From Parvibaculum sp040216885 (GTDB lineage Bacteria > Pseudomonadota > Alphaproteobacteria > Parvibaculales > Parvibaculaceae), in assembly GCA_040216885.1 (NCBI GenBank), contig JAVJOG010000017.1, forward strand, positions 62,001 through 126,000: a stretch of DNA of 64,000 nt. Direction: 5' to 3'. The position numbers were made by a program, and so were the translations under genes. The stretch's first letter is position 1. The number at the start of each line of letters is the position of its first letter. Under the pieces are notes generated by a model. That model was not told the DNA's origin. It did no database searches and worked only from the letters and a program-made list of their open reading frames with translations. Below, piece by piece: positions 49,863 through 58,821 of the stretch.

Positions 49863-50867
49863 CTATTTCGTCGAGGTCAGTTGCAGGAAGACGTCTTCGA
49901 GGTCGGATTCCTCCGTCGAGATGTCGCGGATTTCAAGGCCCCCGGCGCTCAGTGCACTGAGGATCTGCATGGCGCCGGTTTCCGCCGGGTTGTATTGCAC
50001 GGCGATCGCGCCGTCGGGCCGGAGTTCCGCCTTCAGGCCGGCAAGCGCCGCGGGCAGCGCGGCGGCGGGCCGCGCCGGGCGCACGATCATCTTCTTGTCG
50101 CTGATCCGCGCCAGCAATTCTTCCTTCGGCTCGCAGCACACAACCTCGCCCTTGTCGATGATGGCGATGGTGTCGCACAGCGCCTCGGCCTCTTCGAGGT
50201 AATGCGTCGTCAGCACGATGGTCGTGCCGCGCGCATGCAACCCCTTCACATAGTCCCAGAGCTGGCGGCGAAGTTCGATGTCGACGCCCGCCGTCGGCTC
50301 GTCGAGGATCAGCACCGGCGGGTTGTGCACCATCGCCTTGGCGACCAGCAGCCGCCGCCGCATCCCGCCCGACAGCGTCCGCGCATAGGCGTCCGCCTTG
50401 TCCTCGAGCCCCATGGCCGCGAGAATTTCCATCGTCCGCCGCTCGCGCTTCGGCACGCCATAGAGCCCGGCCTGCATTTCCAGCACCTCGGCCGGCGTGA
50501 AAAAAGGATCGATGCTGAGTTCCTGCGGCACCACGCCGATCGAGGCCCGCGCCTGGCGCGGGTTGACGTCGATGTCGAAACCCCAGACCGACGCCGACCC
50601 CGACGTCTTGATGACGAGCCCGGCCAGAATATTGATGAAGGTCGACTTGCCGGCACCGTTCGGTCCGAGCAGCGCGAAAATCGAACCGCGCGGAATAGCA
50701 AGGTCGATCCCCTTCAGCGCTTCCTTGGCCGGCTGGTTGCCGCTCGCCTTGTAGACCTTGCGCAAGGTCTTCGCCTCGATGGCGTATCGCGCGGCGGCCT
50801 GGCGCGCGGGCTCGGCCGGCATGCGGGCTTCGACGGTCGGGTCTGTGTCGGCAAGCGAATGGGCCAT
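49863..50867 (-). CDS. ABC transporter ATP-binding protein (ABC-2/DrrA-like)
   Basis: This 334-residue ATPase has Walker A LLGPNGAGKST, the Q-loop VVPQELSID, the signature LSGGMRRRL, Walker B VLILDEPTAGVD and the switch His in TTHYLEE. The C-terminal extension matches ATPases that pair with ABC-2 type exporters. The permease would be expected downstream on this strand, but the next gene there is unrelated, so the partner is encoded elsewhere. Confidence 0.9.
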   Translation of the reverse strand: MAHSLADTDPTVEARMPAEPARQAAARYAIEAKTLRKVYKASGNQPAKEALKGIDLAIPRGSIFALLGPNGAGKSTFINILAGLVIKTSGSASVWGFDIDVNPRQARASIGVVPQELSIDPFFTPAEVLEMQAGLYGVPKRERRTMEILAAMGLEDKADAYARTLSGGMRRRLLVAKAMVHNPPVLILDEPTAGVDIELRRQLWDYVKGLHARGTTIVLTTHYLEEAEALCDTIAIIDKGEVVCCEPKEELLARISDKKMIVRPARPAAALPAALAGLKAELRPDGAIAVQYNPAETGAMQILSALSAGGLEIRDISTEESDLEDVFLQLTSTK

Positions 50868-50991
50868 GACGCGGGGCTCTTTTGAAGGCTTCGATGCGGG
50901 TTCTGTTGCCGGGCGGCGAACGCGTTATAGTGGCGTCCCGCCGCGAGGCGGAGGGCAAGCATAGGCCTCATAGATAGGGAAGGCGAGGCGC

Positions 50992-53913
50992 GTGGCAAGC
51001 GGCAAAACGGAAAAGAAATCGGCGGCGGGAAAGCCGCTGAAAAAAGGCGACCATCTCTTTCTGGTGGACGGGTCGGGCTATATTTTCCGCGCCTATCACG
51101 CGCTGCCGCCGTTGACGCGCAAATCCGACGGCCTGCCGGTCGGCGCCGTCGCCGGTTTCTGCAACATGCTCTACAAGCTGATCGAGGACACCAAGGACGA
51201 ATTCGAGCCGACGCATCTCGCGGTCATCTTCGATGCCTCGTCCAAGACCTTCCGCAACGACATCTATCCCGAATACAAGGCCAACCGCGCCGAACCGCCC
51301 GAAGATTTGCGTCCGCAATTCGCGCTGGTGCGCGATGCGACGCGCGCCTTCGGCGTGCCTTCGATCGAAATGCTGGGCTATGAGGCCGACGATCTGATCG
51401 CCACTTATGCGCGGCTGGCGCATGAAGCCGGCGCCCGTGTCACCATCGTTTCTTCCGACAAGGATCTGATGCAGCTCGTCAACGACCGCGTCGACATGCT
51501 CGACACAATGAAGCTGAAGACGATCGCCCGCGACCAGGTGATCGAGAAATTCGGCGTGCCGCCCGAAAAAGTCGTCGATGTGCAGGCGCTGGCCGGCGAC
51601 TCGACCGACAACGTGCCGGGCGTCCCCGGCATCGGCATCAAGACGGCGGCGCAGTTGATCGAGGAATATGGCGATCTCGAAACGCTGCTTGCCCGCGCCG
51701 GTGAAATCAAGCAGAACAAGCGCCGCGAAAACCTGATCGAGTTTGCCGGGCAGGCGCGCATTTCGCGCAGGCTTGTAGAGCTCGATAACAACGTCCCCGT
51801 CGACGTCGATCTCGACACGATGGGCGTCCGCGATCCCGATCCCGAAACACTGATCGGCTTCTGCAAGGACATGGAATTCTCGACGCTGACGCGCCGCGTC
51901 GGCGAACGTTTCAACATCGATGTCGATGCGATCCCGGCCGCGGGCGCGCATCCACCGCAGGCGGATGAAGCAGCGGGTGCCGGCGGCAAGCCGGAAAAGC
52001 AGGTCGCCACGCGCGGCGTGCGCGGTGGCGTTCCCGGCGCGACGCCGAAAGGCGTCGATGCCGATTTCGCCGAGGCGAAATACACCGCCGTGACCGAACT
52101 CGCCGATCTCGAAACCTGGGTCGAAAAGGCGCGCGAACAGGGCCATGTCGCAGTCGACACCGAAACGGATTCGTTGAACCCGATGCAGGCCCGCCTTGTC
52201 GGTGTTTCGCTGTCGCTCGTGCCCGGCACCGCCTGCTACGTGCCGCTGCAACACGGCGCCGGCGATGGTCTCGACTTTGCGGATGCCGGCGCGCAGACCC
52301 AGATCCCGCTGAAGGACGCGCTGAAGGCGTTGAAGCCGCTGCTCGAAGATCCCTCCGTCCTGAAGATCGGCCAGAACCTCAAATTCGATATGCTGGTCTT
52401 CCGCCAGCACGGCATCGAACTCAAGCCGCTCGACGACACGATGCTGATGTCCTACGCGCTCGACGCCGGCGTCCACGGTCACGGCATGGACGAGCTTTCC
52501 GAGTTGCACCTCGGCCACAAGCCGATCCCCTTCTCGGAAGTTGCGGGCAAGGGCAAGTCGCTCATCACTTTCGATCGGGTGCCGATCGACAAGGCGGTCG
52601 CCTATGCGGCCGAGGACGCCGACGTGACGCTCAGGCTCTGGCACATATTGAAGCCGCGTCTTGCCGCTGAGCGCCGCATGACGGTTTACGAAACGCTGGA
52701 GCGGCCGCTGGTGCCGGTGATTGTCGAAATGGAGCGCGCCGGCGTCAAGGTCGACAAGGCGGTGCTGGCGCGGCTCTCATCCGACTTCGCGCAGAAGATG
52801 GCGCGCTTCGAAGACGAGATTTATGTGCTGGCGGGCGAGCGCTTCAACATCGGCTCGCCCAAGCAGCTCGGCGAAATCCTTTTCGACAAGCAGGGCATCC
52901 CCGGCGGCCGCAAGACCAAGACCGGCGCCTGGTCGACCGATGCCGACATGCTGGAAGCGCTGGCCGCGCAAGGCCACGAGCTGCCCCGCGCCGTGCTCGA
53001 CTGGCGCGGTCTTGCGAAACTGAAAAGCACCTACACGGATGCGCTGCCCGAATTCATCGACAAGGATACCGGCCGCATCCACACCTCCTACTCATTGGCC
53101 GCGACCTCGACCGGCCGTCTCGCCTCGACAGAGCCCAACCTGCAGAACATTCCGGTGCGCACCGAGGACGGCCGCAAGATCAGGACGGCCTTCGTCGCCG
53201 AAAAGGGCAACCTGCTGATCTCGGCCGACTACAGCCAGATCGAACTCCGGCTGCTGGCGCATATCGCGGACATTGAGACCTTGAAAAAAGCCTTTGCCGA
53301 CGGCCTCGACATTCACGCGATGACGGCGTCGGAAATGTTTTCCGTGCCGCTGAAGGACATGGACCCCGGCATCCGCCGCCGCGCCAAGGCGATCAATTTC
53401 GGCATCATCTACGGCATTTCGGCTTTCGGTCTCGCCAACCAGCTCGGCATTTCGCGGCAGGAGGCGGGCGACTACATCGCGCGCTACTTCGAACGCTTCC
53501 CCGGCATCCGCGCCTATATGGACGACACCAAGGACTTCGCCCACAGGAACGGCTATGTCGAAACCATTTTCGGCCGCCGCATTCATTTGCCGCAGATCAA
53601 CTCGAAAAATCCGGCCGAAAAAAGCTTCATGGAACGCGCGGCGATCAACGCCCCCATTCAGGGATCGGCTGCCGACATCATCCGCCGTGCCATGATCCGC
53701 ATGCCGGACGCACTCGCAAAAGCAAAACTTTCGGCCCGCATGCTGCTGCAGGTCCATGACGAACTGATTTTCGAGACGCCGGAAAAGGAAGCCGAAAGGA
53801 CCTGCAAGGAAGTGGCGAAGATCATGTCGGGCGCCGCGGCGCCGGCGCTCGAACTGTCCGTGCCGCTCGACGTCGACGCCCGCGCTGCCAAAAACTGGGA
53901 CGAGGCGCATTAG
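50992..53913 (+). CDS. polA: DNA polymerase I
   Basis: Pol I fills gaps and removes RNA primers. This 973-residue protein has all three domains. The 5' nuclease (1-300) shows LVDGSGYIFRAYHALPP and SSDKDLMQLV. The 3'-5' exonuclease (about 360-560) keeps the catalytic VAVDTETDSL. The polymerase has motif A SADYSQIELRLLAH, motif B RRRAKAINFGIIYG and motif C LLQVHDELIFE. A 60-residue charged linker separates the first two domains. GTG 50992 follows GGCGAGG. Confidence 0.97.
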   Translation: MASGKTEKKSAAGKPLKKGDHLFLVDGSGYIFRAYHALPPLTRKSDGLPVGAVAGFCNMLYKLIEDTKDEFEPTHLAVIFDASSKTFRNDIYPEYKANRAEPPEDLRPQFALVRDATRAFGVPSIEMLGYEADDLIATYARLAHEAGARVTIVSSDKDLMQLVNDRVDMLDTMKLKTIARDQVIEKFGVPPEKVVDVQALAGDSTDNVPGVPGIGIKTAAQLIEEYGDLETLLARAGEIKQNKRRENLIEFAGQARISRRLVELDNNVPVDVDLDTMGVRDPDPETLIGFCKDMEFSTLTRRVGERFNIDVDAIPAAGAHPPQADEAAGAGGKPEKQVATRGVRGGVPGATPKGVDADFAEAKYTAVTELADLETWVEKAREQGHVAVDTETDSLNPMQARLVGVSLSLVPGTACYVPLQHGAGDGLDFADAGAQTQIPLKDALKALKPLLEDPSVLKIGQNLKFDMLVFRQHGIELKPLDDTMLMSYALDAGVHGHGMDELSELHLGHKPIPFSEVAGKGKSLITFDRVPIDKAVAYAAEDADVTLRLWHILKPRLAAERRMTVYETLERPLVPVIVEMERAGVKVDKAVLARLSSDFAQKMARFEDEIYVLAGERFNIGSPKQLGEILFDKQGIPGGRKTKTGAWSTDADMLEALAAQGHELPRAVLDWRGLAKLKSTYTDALPEFIDKDTGRIHTSYSLAATSTGRLASTEPNLQNIPVRTEDGRKIRTAFVAEKGNLLISADYSQIELRLLAHIADIETLKKAFADGLDIHAMTASEMFSVPLKDMDPGIRRRAKAINFGIIYGISAFGLANQLGISRQEAGDYIARYFERFPGIRAYMDDTKDFAHRNGYVETIFGRRIHLPQINSKNPAEKSFMERAAINAPIQGSAADIIRRAMIRMPDALAKAKLSARMLLQVHDELIFETPEKEAERTCKEVAKIMSGAAAPALELSVPLDVDARAAKNWDEAH

Positions 53914-53988
53914 ACGGCGCGACTGGCCGCGCGTTGTTTTCGGCCTATATGAATCCGGGATGCGCCGTTAACAGCCGGAGGACCGCCG

Positions 53989-54264
53989 ATGCCGACGCCG
54001 AAGGAGAACAGGAAAAAAGTCGACGAGGCCGACAAGGAAAGCTTCCCGGCTTCCGACCCGCCCGCATGGACGAGCGGTGCGGCGTCGCCCGAAGCCGATG
54101 CGAGACGCGCCGAAAAGGCGGCCGAGAAGGCCGGGAAGGAGCGCGAAGCCGAGGAAGAGGCCGTCGACGAAACGCTCGACGAAAGTTTCCCGGCCTCCGA
54201 CCCGCCTTCATGGACCGGCACCCATGCCGGCGACGGGCATGACAGCGCCAAGAAGAAGAAATAG
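53989..54264 (+). CDS. Small charged protein with two ESFPASDPP motifs
   Basis: This 91-residue protein is highly charged, with no membrane segment or signal. It contains the motif (K/D)ESFPASDPP(A/S)WT twice, near residues 17 and 64, joined by a Lys/Glu/Ala helix. One copy of this motif defines a widespread family of small bacterial proteins of unknown function; a duplicated form is less usual. ATG 53989 follows GGAGGA. Nothing in the context suggests a role. Confidence 0.82.
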   Translation: MPTPKENRKKVDEADKESFPASDPPAWTSGAASPEADARRAEKAAEKAGKEREAEEEAVDETLDESFPASDPPSWTGTHAGDGHDSAKKKK

Positions 54265-54284
54265 TTCGCCCGCATCATCCGCAT

Positions 54285-54315
54285 AAAAAAGCCCGGAGGT
54301 TTCCCTCCGGGCTTT
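54285..54315. terminator. Bidirectional terminator
   Basis: The stem AGCCCGGAGG / CCTCCGGGCT with loop TTTC has A6 on the left and TTT on the right. It ends pckA on the minus strand and probably the small gene on the plus strand. Confidence 0.88.
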
Positions 54316-54338
54316 GCCGTTTCGTATGAAGCGCGCGC

Positions 54339-55952
54339 TTACTCGGCGGCGCGGGCGGCGGCGGGCGCCGCGGCACGGACATCCGGATCGACATGCGCCT
54401 CGAACTTGGCGAAATTGTCGATGAACATTTTGACGAGCTTCTGCGCCTGCGCGTCATAGGCGGCTTTGTCGGCCCAGGTGTCGCGCGGGTTGAGGATCTT
54501 GTCGTCGACGCCCGGCACGCTGACCGGCACTTCGAAGCCGAAATTCGGATCGGTGCGGAAAGCGACATTGTTGAGCGAGCCGTCGAGCGCGGCGGCGAGC
54601 AGCGCCCGCGTCGCTTTGATCGGCATGCGCGAGCCCGTGCCGTAGACGCCGCCGGTCCAGCCGGTGTTGACCAGCCAGCACGAAACCTTGTGCTGGGCGA
54701 TCAGGTCGCGCAAGAGATTGCCGTATTCGGTCGGATGGCGCGACATGAAGGGCGCCCCGAAGCAGGTCGAGAAGGTTGCTTCGGGCTCCGTCACGCCCTT
54801 TTCGGTGCCGGCCACTTTCGCGGTGTAGCCCGACAGGAAGTGATACATCGCCTGGCTCGGCGTCAGGCGCGCCACCGGCGGCAACACCGAGAAGGCATCC
54901 GCCGTCAACATGATGATGTTTTTGGGGTGCGGCGCGCGGCCCGTGGCGCTGGCATTCGGAATGAAGGAAAGTGGATAGGCGCCGCGCGAATTTTCGGCGA
55001 GCGCCGCGCTGTCGAGATCGAGTTCGCGGCTATCGTCGTCCATCACGACGTTTTCGAGCACGGTGCCGAAACGCTTGGTGACGGCATAGATTTCCGGCTC
55101 TGCTTCCGCCGACAGCTTGATCATCTTGGCGTAGCAGCCGCCTTCGAAGTTGAAGACGCCGTTTTCCGACCAGCCATGCTCGTCGTCGCCGATCAGCGTG
55201 CGCGTGGCGACCGCCGAAAGCGTCGTCTTGCCGGTGCCCGAAAGGCCGAAGAAAATCGCGGTGTCGCCTTCCGGTCCGACATTCGCCGAGCAATGCATCG
55301 GCATCACGCGCTTCGGGGGCAATTCGTAGTTCAGCATCGAGAAGACGGACTTCTTGATCTCGCCGGCATAGGACGTTCCGGCGATCAGCACGATGCGCTT
55401 GGCGAAGTTGCAGGCGATCACGGTGCCCGTGCGCACGCCGTACTTGGCGGGGTCGGCTTCGAAGCTCGGCAGGTCGATGATGGTGAATTGCGGCTCGAAA
55501 TTGTCGAGCTCTTCCGGCTTCGGTTCGATCAACAGGTTCTGGATGAACAGCGAGTGCCAGGCATATTCGGTGTAGACGCGGGTCGCGAGGCGGTGGGTTT
55601 CGTCGGCGCCGCCGAAAAGGTCCTGGATGAAGAGTTCCTTGCCCTCGGCGTGTTTCAGCATGTCGGCATGGAGAAGGTCGAAAGCTTCGGAAGTCATCGA
55701 CTTGTTGTTGTCCCACCAGACGGTCTTTTCGGTGGAGGCGTCGCGGACGATGAACTTGTCCTTGGCGGAGCGGCCGGTGTGAACGCCGGTCTTGACGACG
55801 AAGGGCCCGTTGGCGGCAACATGGCCCTCGTTCCGTTTTATCGCTTCTTCGTAAAGCGCGGCGGGGCGGTAGTTCCAGTGCGCGGCGGCAAGATTTTTGA
55901 AGCCGCTTTTGTCGGCGCCGAAACGGCTGATGATGGGCCCGGTCTGTTTCAC
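54339..55952 (-). CDS. pckA: Phosphoenolpyruvate carboxykinase (ATP)
   Basis: PckA converts oxaloacetate and ATP to phosphoenolpyruvate, the entry step of gluconeogenesis. It has 537 residues. The P-loop (kinase 1a) is FFGLSGTGKTTLS, kinase 2 is IGDDEHGWSE, and the PEPCK signature region is MPMHCSANVG with RVMP. The start is GTG 55952 with GAGGAGAG upstream. The gene is commonly next to chvI-chvG in alphaproteobacteria and is regulated by ChvI; here an M20 peptidase lies between. Confidence 0.97.
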   Translation of the reverse strand: MKQTGPIISRFGADKSGFKNLAAAHWNYRPAALYEEAIKRNEGHVAANGPFVVKTGVHTGRSAKDKFIVRDASTEKTVWWDNNKSMTSEAFDLLHADMLKHAEGKELFIQDLFGGADETHRLATRVYTEYAWHSLFIQNLLIEPKPEELDNFEPQFTIIDLPSFEADPAKYGVRTGTVIACNFAKRIVLIAGTSYAGEIKKSVFSMLNYELPPKRVMPMHCSANVGPEGDTAIFFGLSGTGKTTLSAVATRTLIGDDEHGWSENGVFNFEGGCYAKMIKLSAEAEPEIYAVTKRFGTVLENVVMDDDSRELDLDSAALAENSRGAYPLSFIPNASATGRAPHPKNIIMLTADAFSVLPPVARLTPSQAMYHFLSGYTAKVAGTEKGVTEPEATFSTCFGAPFMSRHPTEYGNLLRDLIAQHKVSCWLVNTGWTGGVYGTGSRMPIKATRALLAAALDGSLNNVAFRTDPNFGFEVPVSVPGVDDKILNPRDTWADKAAYDAQAQKLVKMFIDNFAKFEAHVDPDVRAAAPAAARAAE

Positions 55953-56278
55953 AATTCTCTCCTCGTGATCCCGAGAGGCCCCCGCGGGCCGTCTGGCTTG
56001 TTCGCTTCCCCGCCGCCCGGTTCCGGAAAATCCGTCGGGCGATTATTGTCGCGCCGGCTCGGGCGCCTCGGTCATCCACCGGAAATATAGCAAAACTGGG
56101 GCCAGATGCCCCGGTCTCTCTCCAGAGGGTCGGAAATTCGGCGCCAACATACTGGCGGCCCCTCCCCGGCGCAACCGCTTTGCGAGCCGCTTGCAAAGGG
56201 TGCGGCGAAGCGCCCCTCTTGCCCGGCAAAGCGGCTTCGCTGGCGCGAAAAGCGGCAGCCTTAACCCTGAAAACGGCC
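55953..56278. other. Intergenic region upstream of pckA
   Basis: The 326 bases hold the pckA promoter region and no gene. A GGGGC/GCCCC dyad around 56098-56113 is followed, on the minus strand, by TATATT. I see no known riboswitch or operator. Confidence 0.4.
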
Positions 56279-57766
56279 TTACTCGGCCGCCTCCATCGTT
56301 TCCATCAGCCGGACATAAAAGGCCACCGCCTCCCCCATATTGGCCACCGACACGCGCTCATTGGTGCCGTGGAAGCGCGCCATGTCGTCCGGCCCCATGC
56401 GGATGGGGATGAAGCGGAACACATTATCGGTGATCGGAAGATAGTGGCGGCTGTCGGTACCGCCGACGACCAGATAGGGCGCCGTGATCGTGCCCGGAAA
56501 ACTTTCGCCGATGACGCGGGTCAGGAATTTGTAGCCGTCGCCTTCGATGTTCGACACCTGCGAGGCCTCGCGGATGCCGGGCAGCGGTTCGACCTTGACC
56601 TCCGGATCGTCGATGGCCGCGCGCACATGCGCGATCACCGTCTCGGCATTGTCGCGCGGATGAATGCGGAAATTGACGACGGCGCGCGCTTCCGGCGGCA
56701 GCACGTTTTCCTTGTTGCCTCCCTCGATGATCGTCGGCGCGATCGTCGTGTGGATCTGCGCGGCGCTGGTCGGGCTCTTTTCCATCACGCCGCGCACCAC
56801 GGGCTCGAAGAGCCAGAGATTGGCATAGACCATGCGCTGCAGAAACGGCGCGGCCCGCGCCAGCCCCTCGATCATGCCACGCGTCGCACCGTCGACGCGC
56901 GAGGTGAACGGCGCATCGCCGATGCGTTCCAGCGCCCGCGCCAATCTTCCGATGGCGGTTTCGGCGGCGGGCGAGGGCATCGACGAGTGTCCGCCGCGCG
57001 AATAGGCGACGATGTCGAGCGAGATCGAGCCCTTCTCGGCAACGCCGATCATCGCGTCGGGCGTGGTGACGCCCGGCAGCAATCCGTGGCCGATCACGCC
57101 GCCTTCGTCCTTGACCCAGGCCAGCCGCGCGCCGCGCGCCTGCAGCAGTTCGGCCAGTGCCTTGTTGCCGTTGGCCCCGCCGATTTCCTCGTCATGGCCG
57201 AAGGCGAACATGACGGTGCGCACCGGCCGGAAGCCGCGTGCCGCCAGCAGTTCGGCCGCTTCCACCATCGCGATCAGCGAGCCCTTGTTGTCGATGGTGC
57301 CGCGCCCCCACACATAACCGTCGGCGATGACGCCCGCGAAGGGCGGATGCTCCCACTGATCTTCCGTACCCGGCGCAATCGGCACCACGTCGATATGAGA
57401 CATCATCAGCACCGGGTCGAGCGTGGCGTCGCTTCCCGCCCACGTATAAAAGAGCGTGTGCCCGCCGGCGATCTCGCGGGTCGTCGCTTCGGTGAAGGCC
57501 GGGTAGGTCCGGTCCATCCAGTCGCGAAAGCCGGTAAAGGCCGCGTCCGAGCGGGCGATGGCGGCGGCGTCCGCGCCGCGCTGATGGGAAATCGTCTCGA
57601 AGCGCACGGCTTCGGCCAGACGCGCCGCGGCGCCTTCGGCGTCGATGCTTGCCGCTTCCCCGGCCGCATCGACATCGAGCACCGGCACCGCCAGCGTCCG
57701 GCCGACAAGCACCGCGATGAGCAGGATGATGAGCCCGGCAAGCCCGGCCAGAACGCGCTTCAGCAT
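56279..57766 (-). CDS. M20-family peptidase with N-terminal membrane anchor
   Basis: This 495-residue metallopeptidase resembles carboxypeptidase S/PM20D1. An N-terminal helix (VLAGLAGLIILLIAVLVG) anchors it or serves as a signal. The metal-binding motifs are MMSHIDVVP, GRGTIDNKGSL and FGHDEEIGG, and the dimerisation segment includes SRGGHSSMPSP. The substrate is probably an N-acyl amino acid or peptide. ATG 57766 follows GAGGGGGG. It is divergent from chvI. Confidence 0.9.
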   Translation of the reverse strand: MLKRVLAGLAGLIILLIAVLVGRTLAVPVLDVDAAGEAASIDAEGAAARLAEAVRFETISHQRGADAAAIARSDAAFTGFRDWMDRTYPAFTEATTREIAGGHTLFYTWAGSDATLDPVLMMSHIDVVPIAPGTEDQWEHPPFAGVIADGYVWGRGTIDNKGSLIAMVEAAELLAARGFRPVRTVMFAFGHDEEIGGANGNKALAELLQARGARLAWVKDEGGVIGHGLLPGVTTPDAMIGVAEKGSISLDIVAYSRGGHSSMPSPAAETAIGRLARALERIGDAPFTSRVDGATRGMIEGLARAAPFLQRMVYANLWLFEPVVRGVMEKSPTSAAQIHTTIAPTIIEGGNKENVLPPEARAVVNFRIHPRDNAETVIAHVRAAIDDPEVKVEPLPGIREASQVSNIEGDGYKFLTRVIGESFPGTITAPYLVVGGTDSRHYLPITDNVFRFIPIRMGPDDMARFHGTNERVSVANMGEAVAFYVRLMETMEAAE

Positions 57767-58056
57767 GATATTCCCCCCCTCGGTGGCCGTTCCCCGGCCC
57801 TCTTGTGTCCGCCTACTCATGGCCGCCCGGCCGCGCGCTTGTCAAATCGGCACAAGGCGTGCCGCCTGGGGCATGGCATGTGAAGCATCGAGCCCTTATA
57901 CTGCCGCCACATTTTGGGCCAAAAGCATGCCTAAGCCTCGACGCCGCGCTGGGTGGCGTTCGAGAGCGGGGTATGCCGATGCCAGAGGTCCGGAACGAGG
58001 AAGAACTGAAAGGCCAGACCGGCCAAAGGGGCCAGGCTGAGAAAGTACGGGGGCCA

Positions 58057-58758
58057 ATGCCGACCATTGCGCTGGTCGACGACGACCGCAACATTCTGAC
58101 CTCGGTGAGCATCGCGCTCGAAGCCGAGGGCTATCACGTCCAGACCTATACCGACGGTGCGGCGGCGCTGGCGGGTCTGTCGGCCAATCCGCCCGACGTC
58201 GCGGTCTTCGACATCAAGATGCCGCGCATGGACGGTATGGAGCTGCTGCGCCGCTTGCGCCAGAAATCCGACCTGCCGGTGATTTTCCTGACCTCCAAGG
58301 ACGACGAGATCGACGAATTGTTCGGCCTCAAGATGGGCGCCGACGACTACATCACCAAGCCCTTCTCGCAGCGCCTGCTGGTCGAGCGCGTGAAGGCGGT
58401 TCTGCGCCGCTTCAGCCCCAAGGTCGAGGGCGCGCCGGCCGAAGGCGCCGTCAATCAGGTGATGGAGCGCGGCCACCTGCTGCTCGACCCCGAGCGCCAC
58501 ACCTGTACCTGGAGCGGCAAGCAGGTGGTGCTGACCGTCACCGAATTCCTGATCCTGCAGGCGCTGGCCCAGCGCCCCGGCTACGTCAAGAGCCGCGACG
58601 CGCTGATGGATGCGGCCTATGACGATCAGGTCTATGTCGACGACCGCACCATCGACAGCCACATCAAGCGGCTGCGCAAGAAGTTCAAGGAAGTCGACGA
58701 CGATTTCGATGCCATCGAAACGCTATACGGCGTCGGCTACCGCTACCGCGAGGCCTGA
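58057..58758 (+). CDS. chvI: Two-component response regulator ChvI
   Basis: ChvI is the OmpR-type regulator of the envelope/acid-stress ChvG-ChvI system. The receiver has IALVDDDRNILTSVSIALEA, the phospho-acceptor Asp in VAVFDIKMPRMDG, and KPFSQRLL. The winged-helix domain ends in YGVGYRYREA. ATG 58057 is chosen because MPTIALVDDD is the conserved N-terminus; an in-frame ATG at 57973 would add 28 unconserved residues. It heads the chvI-chvG-hprK-manX-ptsH cluster. Confidence 0.95.
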   Translation: MPTIALVDDDRNILTSVSIALEAEGYHVQTYTDGAAALAGLSANPPDVAVFDIKMPRMDGMELLRRLRQKSDLPVIFLTSKDDEIDELFGLKMGADDYITKPFSQRLLVERVKAVLRRFSPKVEGAPAEGAVNQVMERGHLLLDPERHTCTWSGKQVVLTVTEFLILQALAQRPGYVKSRDALMDAAYDDQVYVDDRTIDSHIKRLRKKFKEVDDDFDAIETLYGVGYRYREA

Positions 58759-58821
58759 AGCCCGTCCGCGGGCCTCGGCGCGCGGCACGAGGCCACGGCA
58801 TGAAAAGGCCGAAGAGATGTC

